From positions 126,001 through 190,000 of the forward strand of contig JAUIES010000002.1 of the NCBI GenBank assembly GCA_030429705.1: a stretch of 64,000 nt of DNA, given 5' to 3'. Below are positions 46,749 to 55,977 of this stretch, in pieces. The notes under the pieces were generated by a model that worked only from the letters and a program-made list of their open reading frames with translations, made no database searches and was not told where the DNA came from. The stretch comes from Phycisphaerae bacterium (lineage in GTDB: Bacteria; Planctomycetota; Phycisphaerae; Phycisphaerales; UBA1924). The number at the start of each line of letters is the position of its first letter. The stretch's first letter is position 1. The position numbers and the translations under genes are program-made.

Positions 46749-47759
46749 TCAAGCGTCGACGAGTTGGTACCAGTCGTGTTCATCAGAGCGGACTCGTCTG
46801 CAAGGCGTGCCTGGCTCATGATCGAGAATGAGCAACCAGTCATTCGCTGCTGCTTCAGCCAGGAACCAATGCTTGGTGATCATCGTTGTGTAGGCTTCGA
46901 CATCGTATGCGAGGCTGTAGGCGGCGCCGGCATGCCATGCTGTGGGGATGAGGTCTGCCGCGAAAACGACTGTGTTGTTGTCTGTGTCCTGAAAGCGCAC
47001 AGCCTGCTGACCCCAGGTGTGTCCTGGGACGAGGAATGTCTGAACGCCGGGCAAGACTTCGGTCATGCGTTCCTCGGCCGTCGTTTTTGGAGTATCCGAC
47101 CGACTGGGCTTGCGGTTGAGCGGGAAGGGCCGTGGTGAATCAACGAGCACCATCCGCGGCCGCCCGCCGGGCAAGGTTAATGACTCGTCCTCAAAGGGGA
47201 GGATGTGGTCGCGGTAATAGGTTCGTGTCATAACCGAGTCGTTGTTGCGAGCGTCGACCCATTCTCGCCGTTGGGTGATGAACTGAGCGTTCGGAAAGGT
47301 AAATCGCACACGAGGTTCGTCGCCGGACGCTGATCCGGGTTTGTTTGCGGTCCAGTGCGGTTCTTCTCCATCGCGGACTTTTCTGGTCAGCCCCCCTGCA
47401 TGATCAAAATGGAGGTGAGAGCAGATCACCTGGTCGATGGTTTCTGGCGCGACATCGATCTCATTGAGTGCCGTTTCAACCGTTCGGCCGTCAAGGCCGA
47501 AGATCGAAGCCATCTTCTCACCCAATTTGTCGCCCGTTCCGGTTTCAATCAAGATCCGGCGCGGGCGTCCGAGCAGGGGGTCCTTGCCATCAGACTCAAG
47601 ATAGACACAGTTGTGGCTGAGCGTGACGCGGTGTTTGTCATCGGTTTCAGCGAAGCGTGACCACACCACTCGCGGGATCAAACCAAACATACCACCGCCG
47701 TCAAGCAACAATCGGCCCGCTCGAAGCACTTGCCACTTATAGCGCATGGGTGTCGTCAT
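46749..47759 (-). CDS. MBL-fold metallo-hydrolase
   Basis: 336 aa. The zinc-binding motif CSHLHFDHAGG (H-x-H-x-D-H) is at about residue 110-120, further ligands in LVPGHTWGQQ and the FAADLIPTAWH and LILDHEPG segments. The layout (central FPNAQFITQRREW, VPGHTWG) resembles lactonase-like MBL proteins such as AHL or quinolone-type hydrolases, but the substrate cannot be fixed. 29 bp upstream of the methyltransferase, probably one operon. Confidence 0.88.
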   Translation of the reverse strand: MTTPMRYKWQVLRAGRLLLDGGGMFGLIPRVVWSRFAETDDKHRVTLSHNCVYLESDGKDPLLGRPRRILIETGTGDKLGEKMASIFGLDGRTVETALNEIDVAPETIDQVICSHLHFDHAGGLTRKVRDGEEPHWTANKPGSASGDEPRVRFTFPNAQFITQRREWVDARNNDSVMTRTYYRDHILPFEDESLTLPGGRPRMVLVDSPRPFPLNRKPSRSDTPKTTAEERMTEVLPGVQTFLVPGHTWGQQAVRFQDTDNNTVVFAADLIPTAWHAGAAYSLAYDVEAYTTMITKHWFLAEAAANDWLLILDHEPGTPCRRVRSDEHDWYQLVDA

Positions 47760-47774
47760 GCGGGCATGGTAGCG

Positions 47775-47909
47775 TCAATGCTTGCGTGATCGAGGTTTAC
47801 TCTTGCGGTGATGTCGATTCCCGAGTGAGGCGAAGATGGCGATACCGCCGAATATCGTCACGAGGAGGACGACCACACCGACTGCGATGAGGATAATGTT
47901 CAGGCTCAC
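47775..47909 (-). CDS. Very small single-helix membrane protein (44 aa)
   Basis: Short ORF from a GTG: one strong helix (LNIILIAVGVVVLLVTIFG) followed by a basic tail (NRHHRKSKPRSRKH). Hydrophobic helix plus positive cytoplasmic tail is typical of real small membrane proteins. No clear ribosome site, so the call is tentative. It lies between pgk and the MBL gene on the same strand. Confidence 0.5.
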   Translation of the reverse strand: MSLNIILIAVGVVVLLVTIFGGIAIFASLGNRHHRKSKPRSRKH

Positions 47910-47999
47910 GCAAACAGTCTACCCGAAATAGGCTGGATCTTGCAAGCCGATGTGATCTGTGGGGTGTCGTTGCCCCGGTTGCGATGGCGATGCACCGAT

Positions 48000-49208
48000 T
48001 CAAGCGTTGTCGAGCACTTCCACGCCGGGCAGCACTTTGCCTGAGAGCATCTCAAGGCTCGCGCCTCCACCGGTGGAGACATGGGAGACCTGATCGGTCA
48101 AGCCGAACATTTCGACTGCGGCTGCTGAGTCGCCTCCGCCGACGATTGTGGTAGCGCCGTTCTTGGTGGCGGTTGCGACCGCCTGGGCAACATGCTTGGT
48201 GCCAATCTTGAACGGTGCCCATTCAAAGACACCCATCGGCCCGTTCCAGACGACCGTCCCAGCCTTTTCGATGATTGACGAATATCGCAGCTGTGTCTTC
48301 GGCCCGATATCAAGTCCCATGAACCCCGGCTTGATCGCGTCTTCGAACACTTCGATATCGCCGGCTTTTTCAGCAAAAGCGGTTGAACAGATGTGATCGA
48401 ATGGCAGATGCAAATTGACATCTTCGCGGGCTGCGATTTCGATGAGACTTTTGGCATCGCCGATGCGGTTTTCTTCGACTCGACTTGCCCCAACTTCGTG
48501 TCCAGCCGCCTTGAGCAGCGTGTACGCCATTGCACCACCGACCAAGACCTCATCGGCCTGACGGAGCATGAACTCGATGGCTTCGAGTTTGTCGGAGACT
48601 TTAGCCCCCCCGAGAATGCACACGAATGGTTTGGCGGGCGACTGTAGAGATTCAGAAAGGAACTTGATTTCTTTTTCAACGAGCAAGCCACTCACGCGAG
48701 GTGCGCCGGCTGCCATTGCTTTGGGGACAGCCACCATCGAAGCATCGTTGCGGTGGCTTGTGCCGAACGCGTCGTTGACATAGACATCGCCATAACTCGC
48801 GAGCCGGGCTGCAAACTTCTGGCCGCCGGTCTTTTCACACGAATGGAATCGAAGATTTTCGAGCAGCAAGACATCGCCCGGTTGCGATGACTCGATTGCA
48901 TTGGCCGCAGCATCATCTTCGCAGTCTTTTGAGGGGAATCCGACGGGTTGACCAAGCAATTCGCCGAGACGGGCAGCGATCGGTTCAAGTGAGAACTGCG
49001 ACTCGAAGCCAGTTCCAGCGGGTCGACCGAGATGACTCATGAGCACCGCTCGGCCGCCGCGTTCGATCACATTTTGAATCGTGGGGAGAGCGGCACGGAT
49101 GCGCCGATCATCGGTGATTTTTCCATCCTTCATCGGGACATTGAAATCAACCCGAATCAGCACGCGTTTGCCGTGCACATCGATCGCAGAAACTGTCTTT
49201 TTGGCCAT
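48000..49208 (-). CDS. pgk: Phosphoglycerate kinase
   Basis: Glycolytic enzyme making ATP from 1,3-bisphosphoglycerate. 402 aa, family length. Start VHGKRVLIRVDFNVPMKDGKITDD matches the substrate-binding signature; the nucleotide end has GPMGVFEWAPFKIGT and GGGDSAAAVEMFGL. It directly follows atpH (6 bp between), so it may be transcribed with the ATP synthase genes. Confidence 0.97.
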   Translation of the reverse strand: MAKKTVSAIDVHGKRVLIRVDFNVPMKDGKITDDRRIRAALPTIQNVIERGGRAVLMSHLGRPAGTGFESQFSLEPIAARLGELLGQPVGFPSKDCEDDAAANAIESSQPGDVLLLENLRFHSCEKTGGQKFAARLASYGDVYVNDAFGTSHRNDASMVAVPKAMAAGAPRVSGLLVEKEIKFLSESLQSPAKPFVCILGGAKVSDKLEAIEFMLRQADEVLVGGAMAYTLLKAAGHEVGASRVEENRIGDAKSLIEIAAREDVNLHLPFDHICSTAFAEKAGDIEVFEDAIKPGFMGLDIGPKTQLRYSSIIEKAGTVVWNGPMGVFEWAPFKIGTKHVAQAVATATKNGATTIVGGGDSAAAVEMFGLTDQVSHVSTGGGASLEMLSGKVLPGVEVLDNA

Positions 49209-49214
49209 GACTTG

Positions 49215-49841
49215 TTATTCCTCGGAAGAGGCGTTGTCGTCGAGCAGATCGTTGGCACGCCCACGAATGGTGGTGCCGCCGCGGTTGAGAAGTCGTTCGC
49301 GCATGCCTTGCAGCCGTGTCGCGACGGAAGCGTCAATGAGTTGGTCGCCGATACGCAGTTTAAGCCCGCCCATCATCGTCGGGTCCGTGTACGGATGCAT
49401 CACCGGTTGTTTGCCAATTGCATCGGCCAATTTGTCCCGGATTGACGCGAGTTGTGCGCCATCGATCGGTGTGGCTGTGTAGACATCAACCTCGACGCGT
49501 CCAAACCGTTCTTGGACGATCTGGTCATATGCAGCACTGATCGGTGGCAGGTGGCTCAGTCGGCCTTTGCGGTTGAGGAGCAGAAGGAAGTGCAGGACCA
49601 AAGTACTGCACCGCTCGTTCAGGATGGTCCTTAGCGTGGCTTCGCGTTTTGAGACGCCAAGCACGCGTGAAGCGAGAAACTCGCTGAAACCGGCATCTGC
49701 TCGTGCGAGTTCGACAATGTCCTCGATCTCGCCACCGATCGATTCGACGGCTTCTTGTCCGCCCTGCTCGTGAGCGAGTTCGAACAGGCTTTGGGCGTAC
49801 ACCGCAGCGAGTGCATCAGGTTTTGATTCAATCAGAGGCAT
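49215..49841 (-). CDS. atpH: ATP synthase subunit delta
   Basis: Stalk subunit joining F1 to the b subunits of F0. 208 aa with the N-terminal helical bundle (AAVYAQSLFELAHEQGG) and the C-terminal conserved MMGGLKLRIGDQLIDASVATRLQGMRERL. Normally followed by atpA; here pgk follows instead. Confidence 0.94.
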   Translation of the reverse strand: MPLIESKPDALAAVYAQSLFELAHEQGGQEAVESIGGEIEDIVELARADAGFSEFLASRVLGVSKREATLRTILNERCSTLVLHFLLLLNRKGRLSHLPPISAAYDQIVQERFGRVEVDVYTATPIDGAQLASIRDKLADAIGKQPVMHPYTDPTMMGGLKLRIGDQLIDASVATRLQGMRERLLNRGGTTIRGRANDLLDDNASSEE

Positions 49842-49854
49842 GGTCGCTCCGTCA

Positions 49855-50505
49855 TTAGTTCGACTTGGCCTTCATTTCGGCCAGCGACTCGTTCACGAGT
49901 TGCTGCTGATCATCGACATTGATTTCACGCTGAAGGATCTTCGAAGCCATGGCCGATGCCAGCGTCACCGACTCTGTGTAGATCTCATTGAGCGCGGTTC
50001 GCTTCGCGGCTTCGATATCTTTCTTGGCTCGCTCGCGGAGTGCTGTCAGTTCGGCATCGGCATTTGCACGAAGTTGTGCAGCGAGATCGGCTTGCTGAGT
50101 TTTCGTGTCTTCAAGCATCCGCTGTGACTCGGCGCGAGCATCAGCCAGACTCTTCTCATATTCATCGAGTGCGTCTTTGGCCTGTTTGCGAGCGGCCTCG
50201 GCGGCGGCGATCTCTTCACGAATCTTCGCCGAGCGCTCATCAAGGCCCTTCGTGATCATCGGCCACACCTTGACATACAACACTGCGAACACCAAAGCAA
50301 ACACCAGCAGCGAGGTGATCGCTGGTGCGATGCCTTCTTTCAGCGTCGGAACCACATTCCCCTTCGGAGGATGTGAGCCGTGGTCGTCACCCGCCGCGGC
50401 GGCAGAACCATGCGTCGGTTCAGGAGCGGCGAACGCATTGGGTGCTGCGAGGAATGCAACAGCCAAGAAAGCGAGAACGGGCAGTACTCGTACGAGTCGT
50501 GTCAT
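49855..50505 (-). CDS. atpF: ATP synthase subunit b, with signal-peptide-like start
   Basis: Peripheral stalk subunit. The ATG at 50505 has GGGAGA 7 bases upstream and gives 216 aa. An N-terminal hydrophobic segment ending APNAFAAPEP looks like a cleavable signal peptide, unusual for subunit b, followed by a low-complexity linker, the real membrane helix (TSLLVFALVFAVLYVKVWPMI) and a long alpha-helical stalk (LDERSAKIREEIAAAEAARK...). Confidence 0.93.
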   Translation of the reverse strand: MTRLVRVLPVLAFLAVAFLAAPNAFAAPEPTHGSAAAAGDDHGSHPPKGNVVPTLKEGIAPAITSLLVFALVFAVLYVKVWPMITKGLDERSAKIREEIAAAEAARKQAKDALDEYEKSLADARAESQRMLEDTKTQQADLAAQLRANADAELTALRERAKKDIEAAKRTALNEIYTESVTLASAMASKILQREINVDDQQQLVNESLAEMKAKSN

Positions 50506-50592
50506 ATGAAATCTCCCATCGGGGACCAACCAGAGGTCCCGGTGGCTGAAAACCAGCCCGCTGTCTTTCGACAACGGGCGGCGAAAACTCGC

Positions 50593-51012
<420 letters not shown>

Positions 51013-51071
51013 CTATGCCTGTCGGGCTCCCCGCCGAGTGACCCGAGGCTCAATTTACACTTCGAACACGC

Positions 51072-51989
51072 TTATGCGTGCGCAGGCTCGTGGTCATGCC
51101 CGTGCTCGTCACCGTGCGGCGAGAGTAGGGAGATGAACACAGCCGTCAGGAACATGAATACAAATGCTTGCAGGAACGCAACGAACAGTTCAAGGAACAG
51201 CACGCCGATCATCCCGGCAACAGAAAGCACGGTGACGGGTGCGGTGACAAGAATCGAGTTTGCAGCAAACGCCATCGCGACGAACATGCCGAGGGTCGCC
51301 AGCAGCGTGTGCCCAGCGGTCATATTGGCAAACAGACGAATCGCCAGCGCGACCGGCTTGATGAACACGCCCGCGAGCTCGATCATGAAGACCAACGCGA
51401 CGATGGGGAGATAGGCAGGCTTCAGTGGTACGCCGCCGGTCATGTGCTCGAAGTAGTGCTTGACCCCGAGGCTCTTGATCCCGGCGATGTTAATGACGAT
51501 ACCGCTGATCACGGCCAGGGTGCCGGTGACCCAAAGGTGCTGCGTCGCGGTGCCACCGATCCAGGCGACATGGTTCTTCATGATCATCTCGTTGGCGAAG
51601 ATGGTCTGCATGTCGTAGAACGGAATGAGACCAAGCAAATTGTTGATCAGAATGAAGAAGAAAAGCGTCCAAAGGAAGGGCATGAACACGGCCGTACGAC
51701 CGTGGAGCATTGGCTCTACAACGACATCACGAAGGTAAACACAGATCACTTCCACCATCTGCGCGAATGGGTTTCTGGTCACATAGCGGTCATGTCCTTC
51801 AGACTCACCACCGGTCGCAACCCTTTTTGCGATCCAAGGCCCGAGGAACAGCATGATGATGCCGCTGATGATCAAGTTCGTCTGAATGGACGACCAGATC
51901 ACCCAGCCGCTTTCGGTCCATACGGCGATGTGGTTGAGCACATGGTCAAGCGGATTGCTCGCGCCCAAGGTCGTGAATAAATCGGACAT
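51072..51989 (-). CDS. atpB: ATP synthase subunit a
   Basis: Stator channel subunit. The ATG at 51989 overlaps the atpI stop by one base (TGATG) and follows GGAGGAG; 305 aa. Conserved proton-path motifs: ELAGVFIKPVALAIRLFANMTAGH with the key Arg, and the C-terminal ELFVAFLQAFVFMFLTAVFI. The C-terminus is His/Asp/Glu rich (HGDEHGHDHEPAHA). Confidence 0.96.
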   Translation of the reverse strand: MSDLFTTLGASNPLDHVLNHIAVWTESGWVIWSSIQTNLIISGIIMLFLGPWIAKRVATGGESEGHDRYVTRNPFAQMVEVICVYLRDVVVEPMLHGRTAVFMPFLWTLFFFILINNLLGLIPFYDMQTIFANEMIMKNHVAWIGGTATQHLWVTGTLAVISGIVINIAGIKSLGVKHYFEHMTGGVPLKPAYLPIVALVFMIELAGVFIKPVALAIRLFANMTAGHTLLATLGMFVAMAFAANSILVTAPVTVLSVAGMIGVLFLELFVAFLQAFVFMFLTAVFISLLSPHGDEHGHDHEPAHA

Positions 51990-52426
51990 CAACGCTCCTC
52001 CCGCTCGGCGTTCGTGTCAGCCGTACGGATCCATTTCATGACAAATGCGACCTCACCACCGAGTACGACGAGTGAGGCTGCGAGAAACAGCAACCAGAAA
52101 GACATCGGGTCAGGCTCGGCAAGAACATAGGTCACGAGTCCGAGGCTCAGTGACACGATCATGCGCGCACCCTGCGAGATCAGTAACACCCCTGCCCAAG
52201 CTCCGGGAACACGAGGGGGCGATTGGGCGAGGATCATCATGCCCATCACCAATCCAACGAATACGGTGACGAATGCCAAGGCACCTGCTTGGACGAACTG
52301 CATGTCGCCTCGCACGAACCCGATGACCGTCGCCAAGAGGACAACCGAGAGCACTGGTGCGACGATCCATCGCACGAGCCCCATCAGTGGGAACTTCACC
52401 TCGGCATGTGTGCTTTCGACACCCAT
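51989..52426 (-). CDS. atpI: ATP synthase I-like membrane protein
   Basis: 145 aa with four hydrophobic helices, placed directly before atpB, the usual position of the atpI/gene-1 protein that helps assemble the c-ring. The ATG at 52426 is the first after non-coding-looking sequence. Sequence identity with known AtpI is low; position and topology carry the call. Confidence 0.75.
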   Translation of the reverse strand: MGVESTHAEVKFPLMGLVRWIVAPVLSVVLLATVIGFVRGDMQFVQAGALAFVTVFVGLVMGMMILAQSPPRVPGAWAGVLLISQGARMIVSLSLGLVTYVLAEPDPMSFWLLFLAASLVVLGGEVAFVMKWIRTADTNAEREER

Positions 52427-52584
52427 GGTTCTGTGCGAACTCCGTCTTGCGTTTGGCGAAAAGCGCCCCGAACATCGAGCAGTCAGTCGGTGCGGGATCC
52501 GTCCCGCTGATAACCATTCCCGTGGGACGAGAAGAATAGCGACCGCACAGTCGTTCGGCGACCCCTTCCAGTCGGATTCTGCAT

Positions 52585-52863
52585 CTATTCGTCGATCTCT
52601 TTGTCTTCGACTTCGAGCGGTGGGAGATCGGCGATGGATCGGGACATTTCGCGGTTGAGCTGCAAGGCTTCTCGAACGAACCGCAACAGCCCGGACGCGA
52701 GGCCCATGGCCCCCATCAAAATCATGAAGATCGGGAATGTGCCGAATAACCAATCGAGCCCGTACCCGATCAAACCCCCAGCAATAAGAAAGATGACCAG
52801 ATCCATCCCAATCGCCCATGCTCGACCCATCGCGGACATATCTGAAGATTTTGATCGGGTCAC
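52585..52863 (-). CDS. AtpZ/AtpI-type F0F1 assembly protein
   Basis: 92 aa from the GTG at 52863, chosen because AGGA is 8 bases upstream; two hydrophobic helices in a hairpin (MDLVIFLIAGGLIGYGLDWLF and IFMILMGAMGLASGLLRFV) are typical of AtpZ/YbeZ-type small subunits that precede atpI. A charged tail follows. Confidence 0.82.
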   Translation of the reverse strand: MTRSKSSDMSAMGRAWAIGMDLVIFLIAGGLIGYGLDWLFGTFPIFMILMGAMGLASGLLRFVREALQLNREMSRSIADLPPLEVEDKEIDE

Positions 52864-52920
52864 AAATAGTGTCCTTTGTACGGGTTCGATCCTCTGAACC
52901 GAAGCGAGACCTTTCAACGA

Positions 52921-55791
52921 TCAACCAATCTTGCGAAACGCGACTTGCCTCGCTAATCCGGCAGCCTCGTTGAGTTTCGAGATGTCATTGCCCGAGCCTT
53001 GGGCTTGTTCAGGTTTGCCGCCGCCTTTGCCGTCCATTGTCGATGCGACTTCTTGAACCCAATCGCCAGCTTTGAGCCCGCGAGAGATCAGGTTCTTCGG
53101 GACGGACGCCATGATTGCAACGCGACCGGCGTTGTGGTCCGGGCTGAGCACCATCACCGCTGCGTTTTTGACAATTTGTGAAATCGTGGTGACGGCCGCC
53201 TGCAACGCCTGGCGATCAGAACCGAGTTCGAGTGTGGTCACCACAACCTCTTCGAGCGAGGCGGCGGCAGATTCGCCGACACGACGGGCCATCTCCGATG
53301 CTTCTTTCGCGATTTCGGCCGCGCGTGCTTTCTTGGCTTTCTTGACAATGTCCTGGAACGAAGCGATCGATTCACGCAGTCTGGCTTTGTCGATCGCGGG
53401 GATTAAGGCTTCATCGACGGCCTGCGTGAAACTTTGAATCTCTGCTTCGAGTGCAGCACCAGCGAGATTCTGTGCGTCGGCGACGCGTTGGGTCAGAGCG
53501 GCCGCCGCGTCACCTGCCTTGCGGGCGGAGTCGCCGGTGATCGCGGTGATACGGCGCACGCCCTTGGCGATGCCTTCTTCACTGACGATGGAGAACGAGC
53601 CGATTTGTTTGGTCGATTCAACATGGGTACCGCCGCAGAGTTCGACGCTGTAGTCGCGCCACTGGTCGCGTTCGGGTTCGTCCATAATGTCTGAAACCTT
53701 GGCACCGATTGAAACCACGCGGACCGGGTCGGGATAGGTCTCGCCGAAGACCGCGCGGAGTCCGTGGGTCGACTTGGCAACCATGAGGGGGGCAAGGTCG
53801 GCGAACACGGTCAGATCACAATCGACACGCTCGTTCACGATGCGCTCGATTTCTGCGATCTGATCGTTTTCAATCGGCTTGTTGCTGTTGAAGTCGAACC
53901 GCAAGCGGTCAGGAGCGACCAGCGATCCCTTTTGGTCAATCCCCTGATCCACAGCTTCACGCAAGGCAAAATTCAGCAAATGCGTAGCGGTGTGGTTGGA
54001 CGAGATCTGCTGACGGCGCTGCTTTTCGAGGTGCAACTGCACATCGTCACCAACGCGAAGTTCGCCGCGCATCAAGTGCCCGATGTGCAGGACATAGCCC
54101 CCGAACGAGCGGACTTCTTCGACGCGGAACTCGCCGCCGTGGCCGGAGCGATCGTTGTGGGATTCGCGCGACACCAACAAGCGGCCATGGTCAGACATCT
54201 GCCCGCCCATCTCGGCATAGAAGTTGGTCTTGTCGAGCACAATGCCGACACGCTGGGTGGCGCGGGTGCCGGTGTGTTCGTCGAAGTTGTGCCCGTTCCA
54301 GATGGCGCGGACAGTCGCGCGGATGTCACGGCCACGGAACTTGTCGGCGTCGTTGGTCGCGGCGACCTTCAGATGTTGCAGGCGAGCGACGGCCTCGGTA
54401 TCGAGCGCGATCGCGTCGGTTGTGGTGTCCTTGCCACCGGCGCGACTGCGCGCTTTCTGCTCTTCCATCGCGGCTTCAAAGCCGACAACATCAACCGTGA
54501 GACCGCGCTCCTCAGCCATGAGTTGGGTGAGATCGAGGGGGAAGCCGAATGTGTCGTAGAGTTTGAATGCATCTTCGCCTGTAATTGATGATTCTGCCTT
54601 CGATGCGATGTCCTCGAACAACCCGATCCCACGATCCAGCGTTTTCCCAAAACTTTCTTCTTCTTCAAAGATCACATCGGCCACGCGTTGTGAGTCCTGA
54701 CGCAATTCGGGGAACGCCTCGCCCATGTGCTCGACCACAGTCGGCACGAGTTGCGACAGGAAACCGTTCTTGGCTCCGAGTTTCTGGCGGCCGTAGCGCA
54801 CTGCCCGTCGAAGGATGCGCCGCAGCACATAACCGCGTCCTTCGTTGCTCGGTATGGCGCCGTCGGTGATGGCAAAGGTGAGTGTGCGGATGTGGTCCGC
54901 GATGACGCGGTACGCCATGTCGTGGCCGTCCGGGTCGTGCTTGCCGAGTTTGCCGTGATAGCCTCGGGCATCGCCCGTAATGCGTTCAATGGCTGCGAAT
55001 ATTGGGGTGAACAGATCGGTGTCGTAGTTGGAGGGCTTGTCCTGCAGGATGCTGACGAGGCGTTCGAGCCCCATGCCGGTATCGACATGCTTTGCCGGGA
55101 GTGGTCGTAGCGAGCCGTCGGATTGACGGTCGTATTGAATGAAGACGAGGTTCCAGACTTCGATGACATTCGGGTCATCTTGATTCACGAACACGGCTGC
55201 ATTGCGTCCGCCGATGCGGTCATAGTGGATCTCGCTGCATGGTCCGCACGGACCGGTGTCGCCCATTTCCCAGAAGTTGTCCTTCATGTCGCAAGGCAGC
55301 ACGCGTTCGGGGGGCAGATACCGAAGCCAGCAATCGCGGGCCTCGGTATCGGGTTCGAGACCTTGTGATTCGTCGCCACCGAAGTAGGTCGCGTAGAGCC
55401 TGTCTGCGGGCAAGTTGAAGATTTTGGTCAACAGATCCCAAGCCCATTCGATGGACTCGGCTTTGAAGTAATCGCCAAACGACCAGTTGCCGAGCATTTC
55501 GAAGAAGGTGTGGTGATAGGTGTCTTTGCCGACATCTTCGAGGTCGTTGTGCTTGCCACCAGCGCGGATGCACTTTTGCGTATCCGTCGCTCGGGTGAGG
55601 CCGGCGAGCGGACTGGACGGGTCAACCTGGCCGAGGAAGATCGGCTTGAACTGATTCATCCCTGCGTTGGCAAACATCAGCGTCGGGTCATCATGCGGTA
55701 CGACCGGCGACGATGGGACGACCGTGTGGGTGTGTTCACGGAAGAAGTCGATGAATGTCTGTCTGACGCTGGCCGCGCTCCACCTGTCCAT
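52921..55791 (-). CDS. alaS: Alanine-tRNA ligase
   Basis: Class II synthetase charging tRNA-Ala. 956 aa, longer than E. coli AlaRS (876). Catalytic domain starts VRQTFIDFFREHTHTVVPSSPV; editing-domain zinc ligands are in SSNHTATHLLNF and CGGTHVEST; the C-terminal C-Ala/DHHA1 part includes KAKKARAAEIAKEASE and GGGKPEQAQGSG. It precedes the ATP synthase genes by 57 bp on the same strand and is divergent from the sthA-like gene. Confidence 0.97.
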   Translation of the reverse strand: MDRWSAASVRQTFIDFFREHTHTVVPSSPVVPHDDPTLMFANAGMNQFKPIFLGQVDPSSPLAGLTRATDTQKCIRAGGKHNDLEDVGKDTYHHTFFEMLGNWSFGDYFKAESIEWAWDLLTKIFNLPADRLYATYFGGDESQGLEPDTEARDCWLRYLPPERVLPCDMKDNFWEMGDTGPCGPCSEIHYDRIGGRNAAVFVNQDDPNVIEVWNLVFIQYDRQSDGSLRPLPAKHVDTGMGLERLVSILQDKPSNYDTDLFTPIFAAIERITGDARGYHGKLGKHDPDGHDMAYRVIADHIRTLTFAITDGAIPSNEGRGYVLRRILRRAVRYGRQKLGAKNGFLSQLVPTVVEHMGEAFPELRQDSQRVADVIFEEEESFGKTLDRGIGLFEDIASKAESSITGEDAFKLYDTFGFPLDLTQLMAEERGLTVDVVGFEAAMEEQKARSRAGGKDTTTDAIALDTEAVARLQHLKVAATNDADKFRGRDIRATVRAIWNGHNFDEHTGTRATQRVGIVLDKTNFYAEMGGQMSDHGRLLVSRESHNDRSGHGGEFRVEEVRSFGGYVLHIGHLMRGELRVGDDVQLHLEKQRRQQISSNHTATHLLNFALREAVDQGIDQKGSLVAPDRLRFDFNSNKPIENDQIAEIERIVNERVDCDLTVFADLAPLMVAKSTHGLRAVFGETYPDPVRVVSIGAKVSDIMDEPERDQWRDYSVELCGGTHVESTKQIGSFSIVSEEGIAKGVRRITAITGDSARKAGDAAAALTQRVADAQNLAGAALEAEIQSFTQAVDEALIPAIDKARLRESIASFQDIVKKAKKARAAEIAKEASEMARRVGESAAASLEEVVVTTLELGSDRQALQAAVTTISQIVKNAAVMVLSPDHNAGRVAIMASVPKNLISRGLKAGDWVQEVASTMDGKGGGKPEQAQGSGNDISKLNEAAGLARQVAFRKIG

Positions 55792-55977
55792 GGCGATTCC
55801 TTACTGATCTGGCTTTCTCGTGAGCCACACTCTGGTATCAGATGATGTGAGCGGGCTTGATCGGTCAAACGGTCACGATTGTAGTAGGGCGTTTCGGGGA
55901 AACGACAAGAATCGGTGACTCGCGTTACCATGCGCTTCGGAGAAAGCCCAATCCCCAGATCGACCGATAGGAACTTC

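Noticed and set aside
51168-51980. 270-codon plus-strand frame opposite atpB
   Set aside because: Translation is rich in His, Arg, Glu and Asp with no hydrophobic core, a mirror of the membrane protein on the other strand.
52427-52924. Long N-terminal extension of the atpI frame
   Set aside because: Reads Arg/Ser-rich, non-conserved sequence antiparallel in character and overlaps atpZ; atpI start placed at 52426.
53764-54588. 274-codon plus-strand frame opposite alaS
   Set aside because: Shadow of the conserved synthetase gene.
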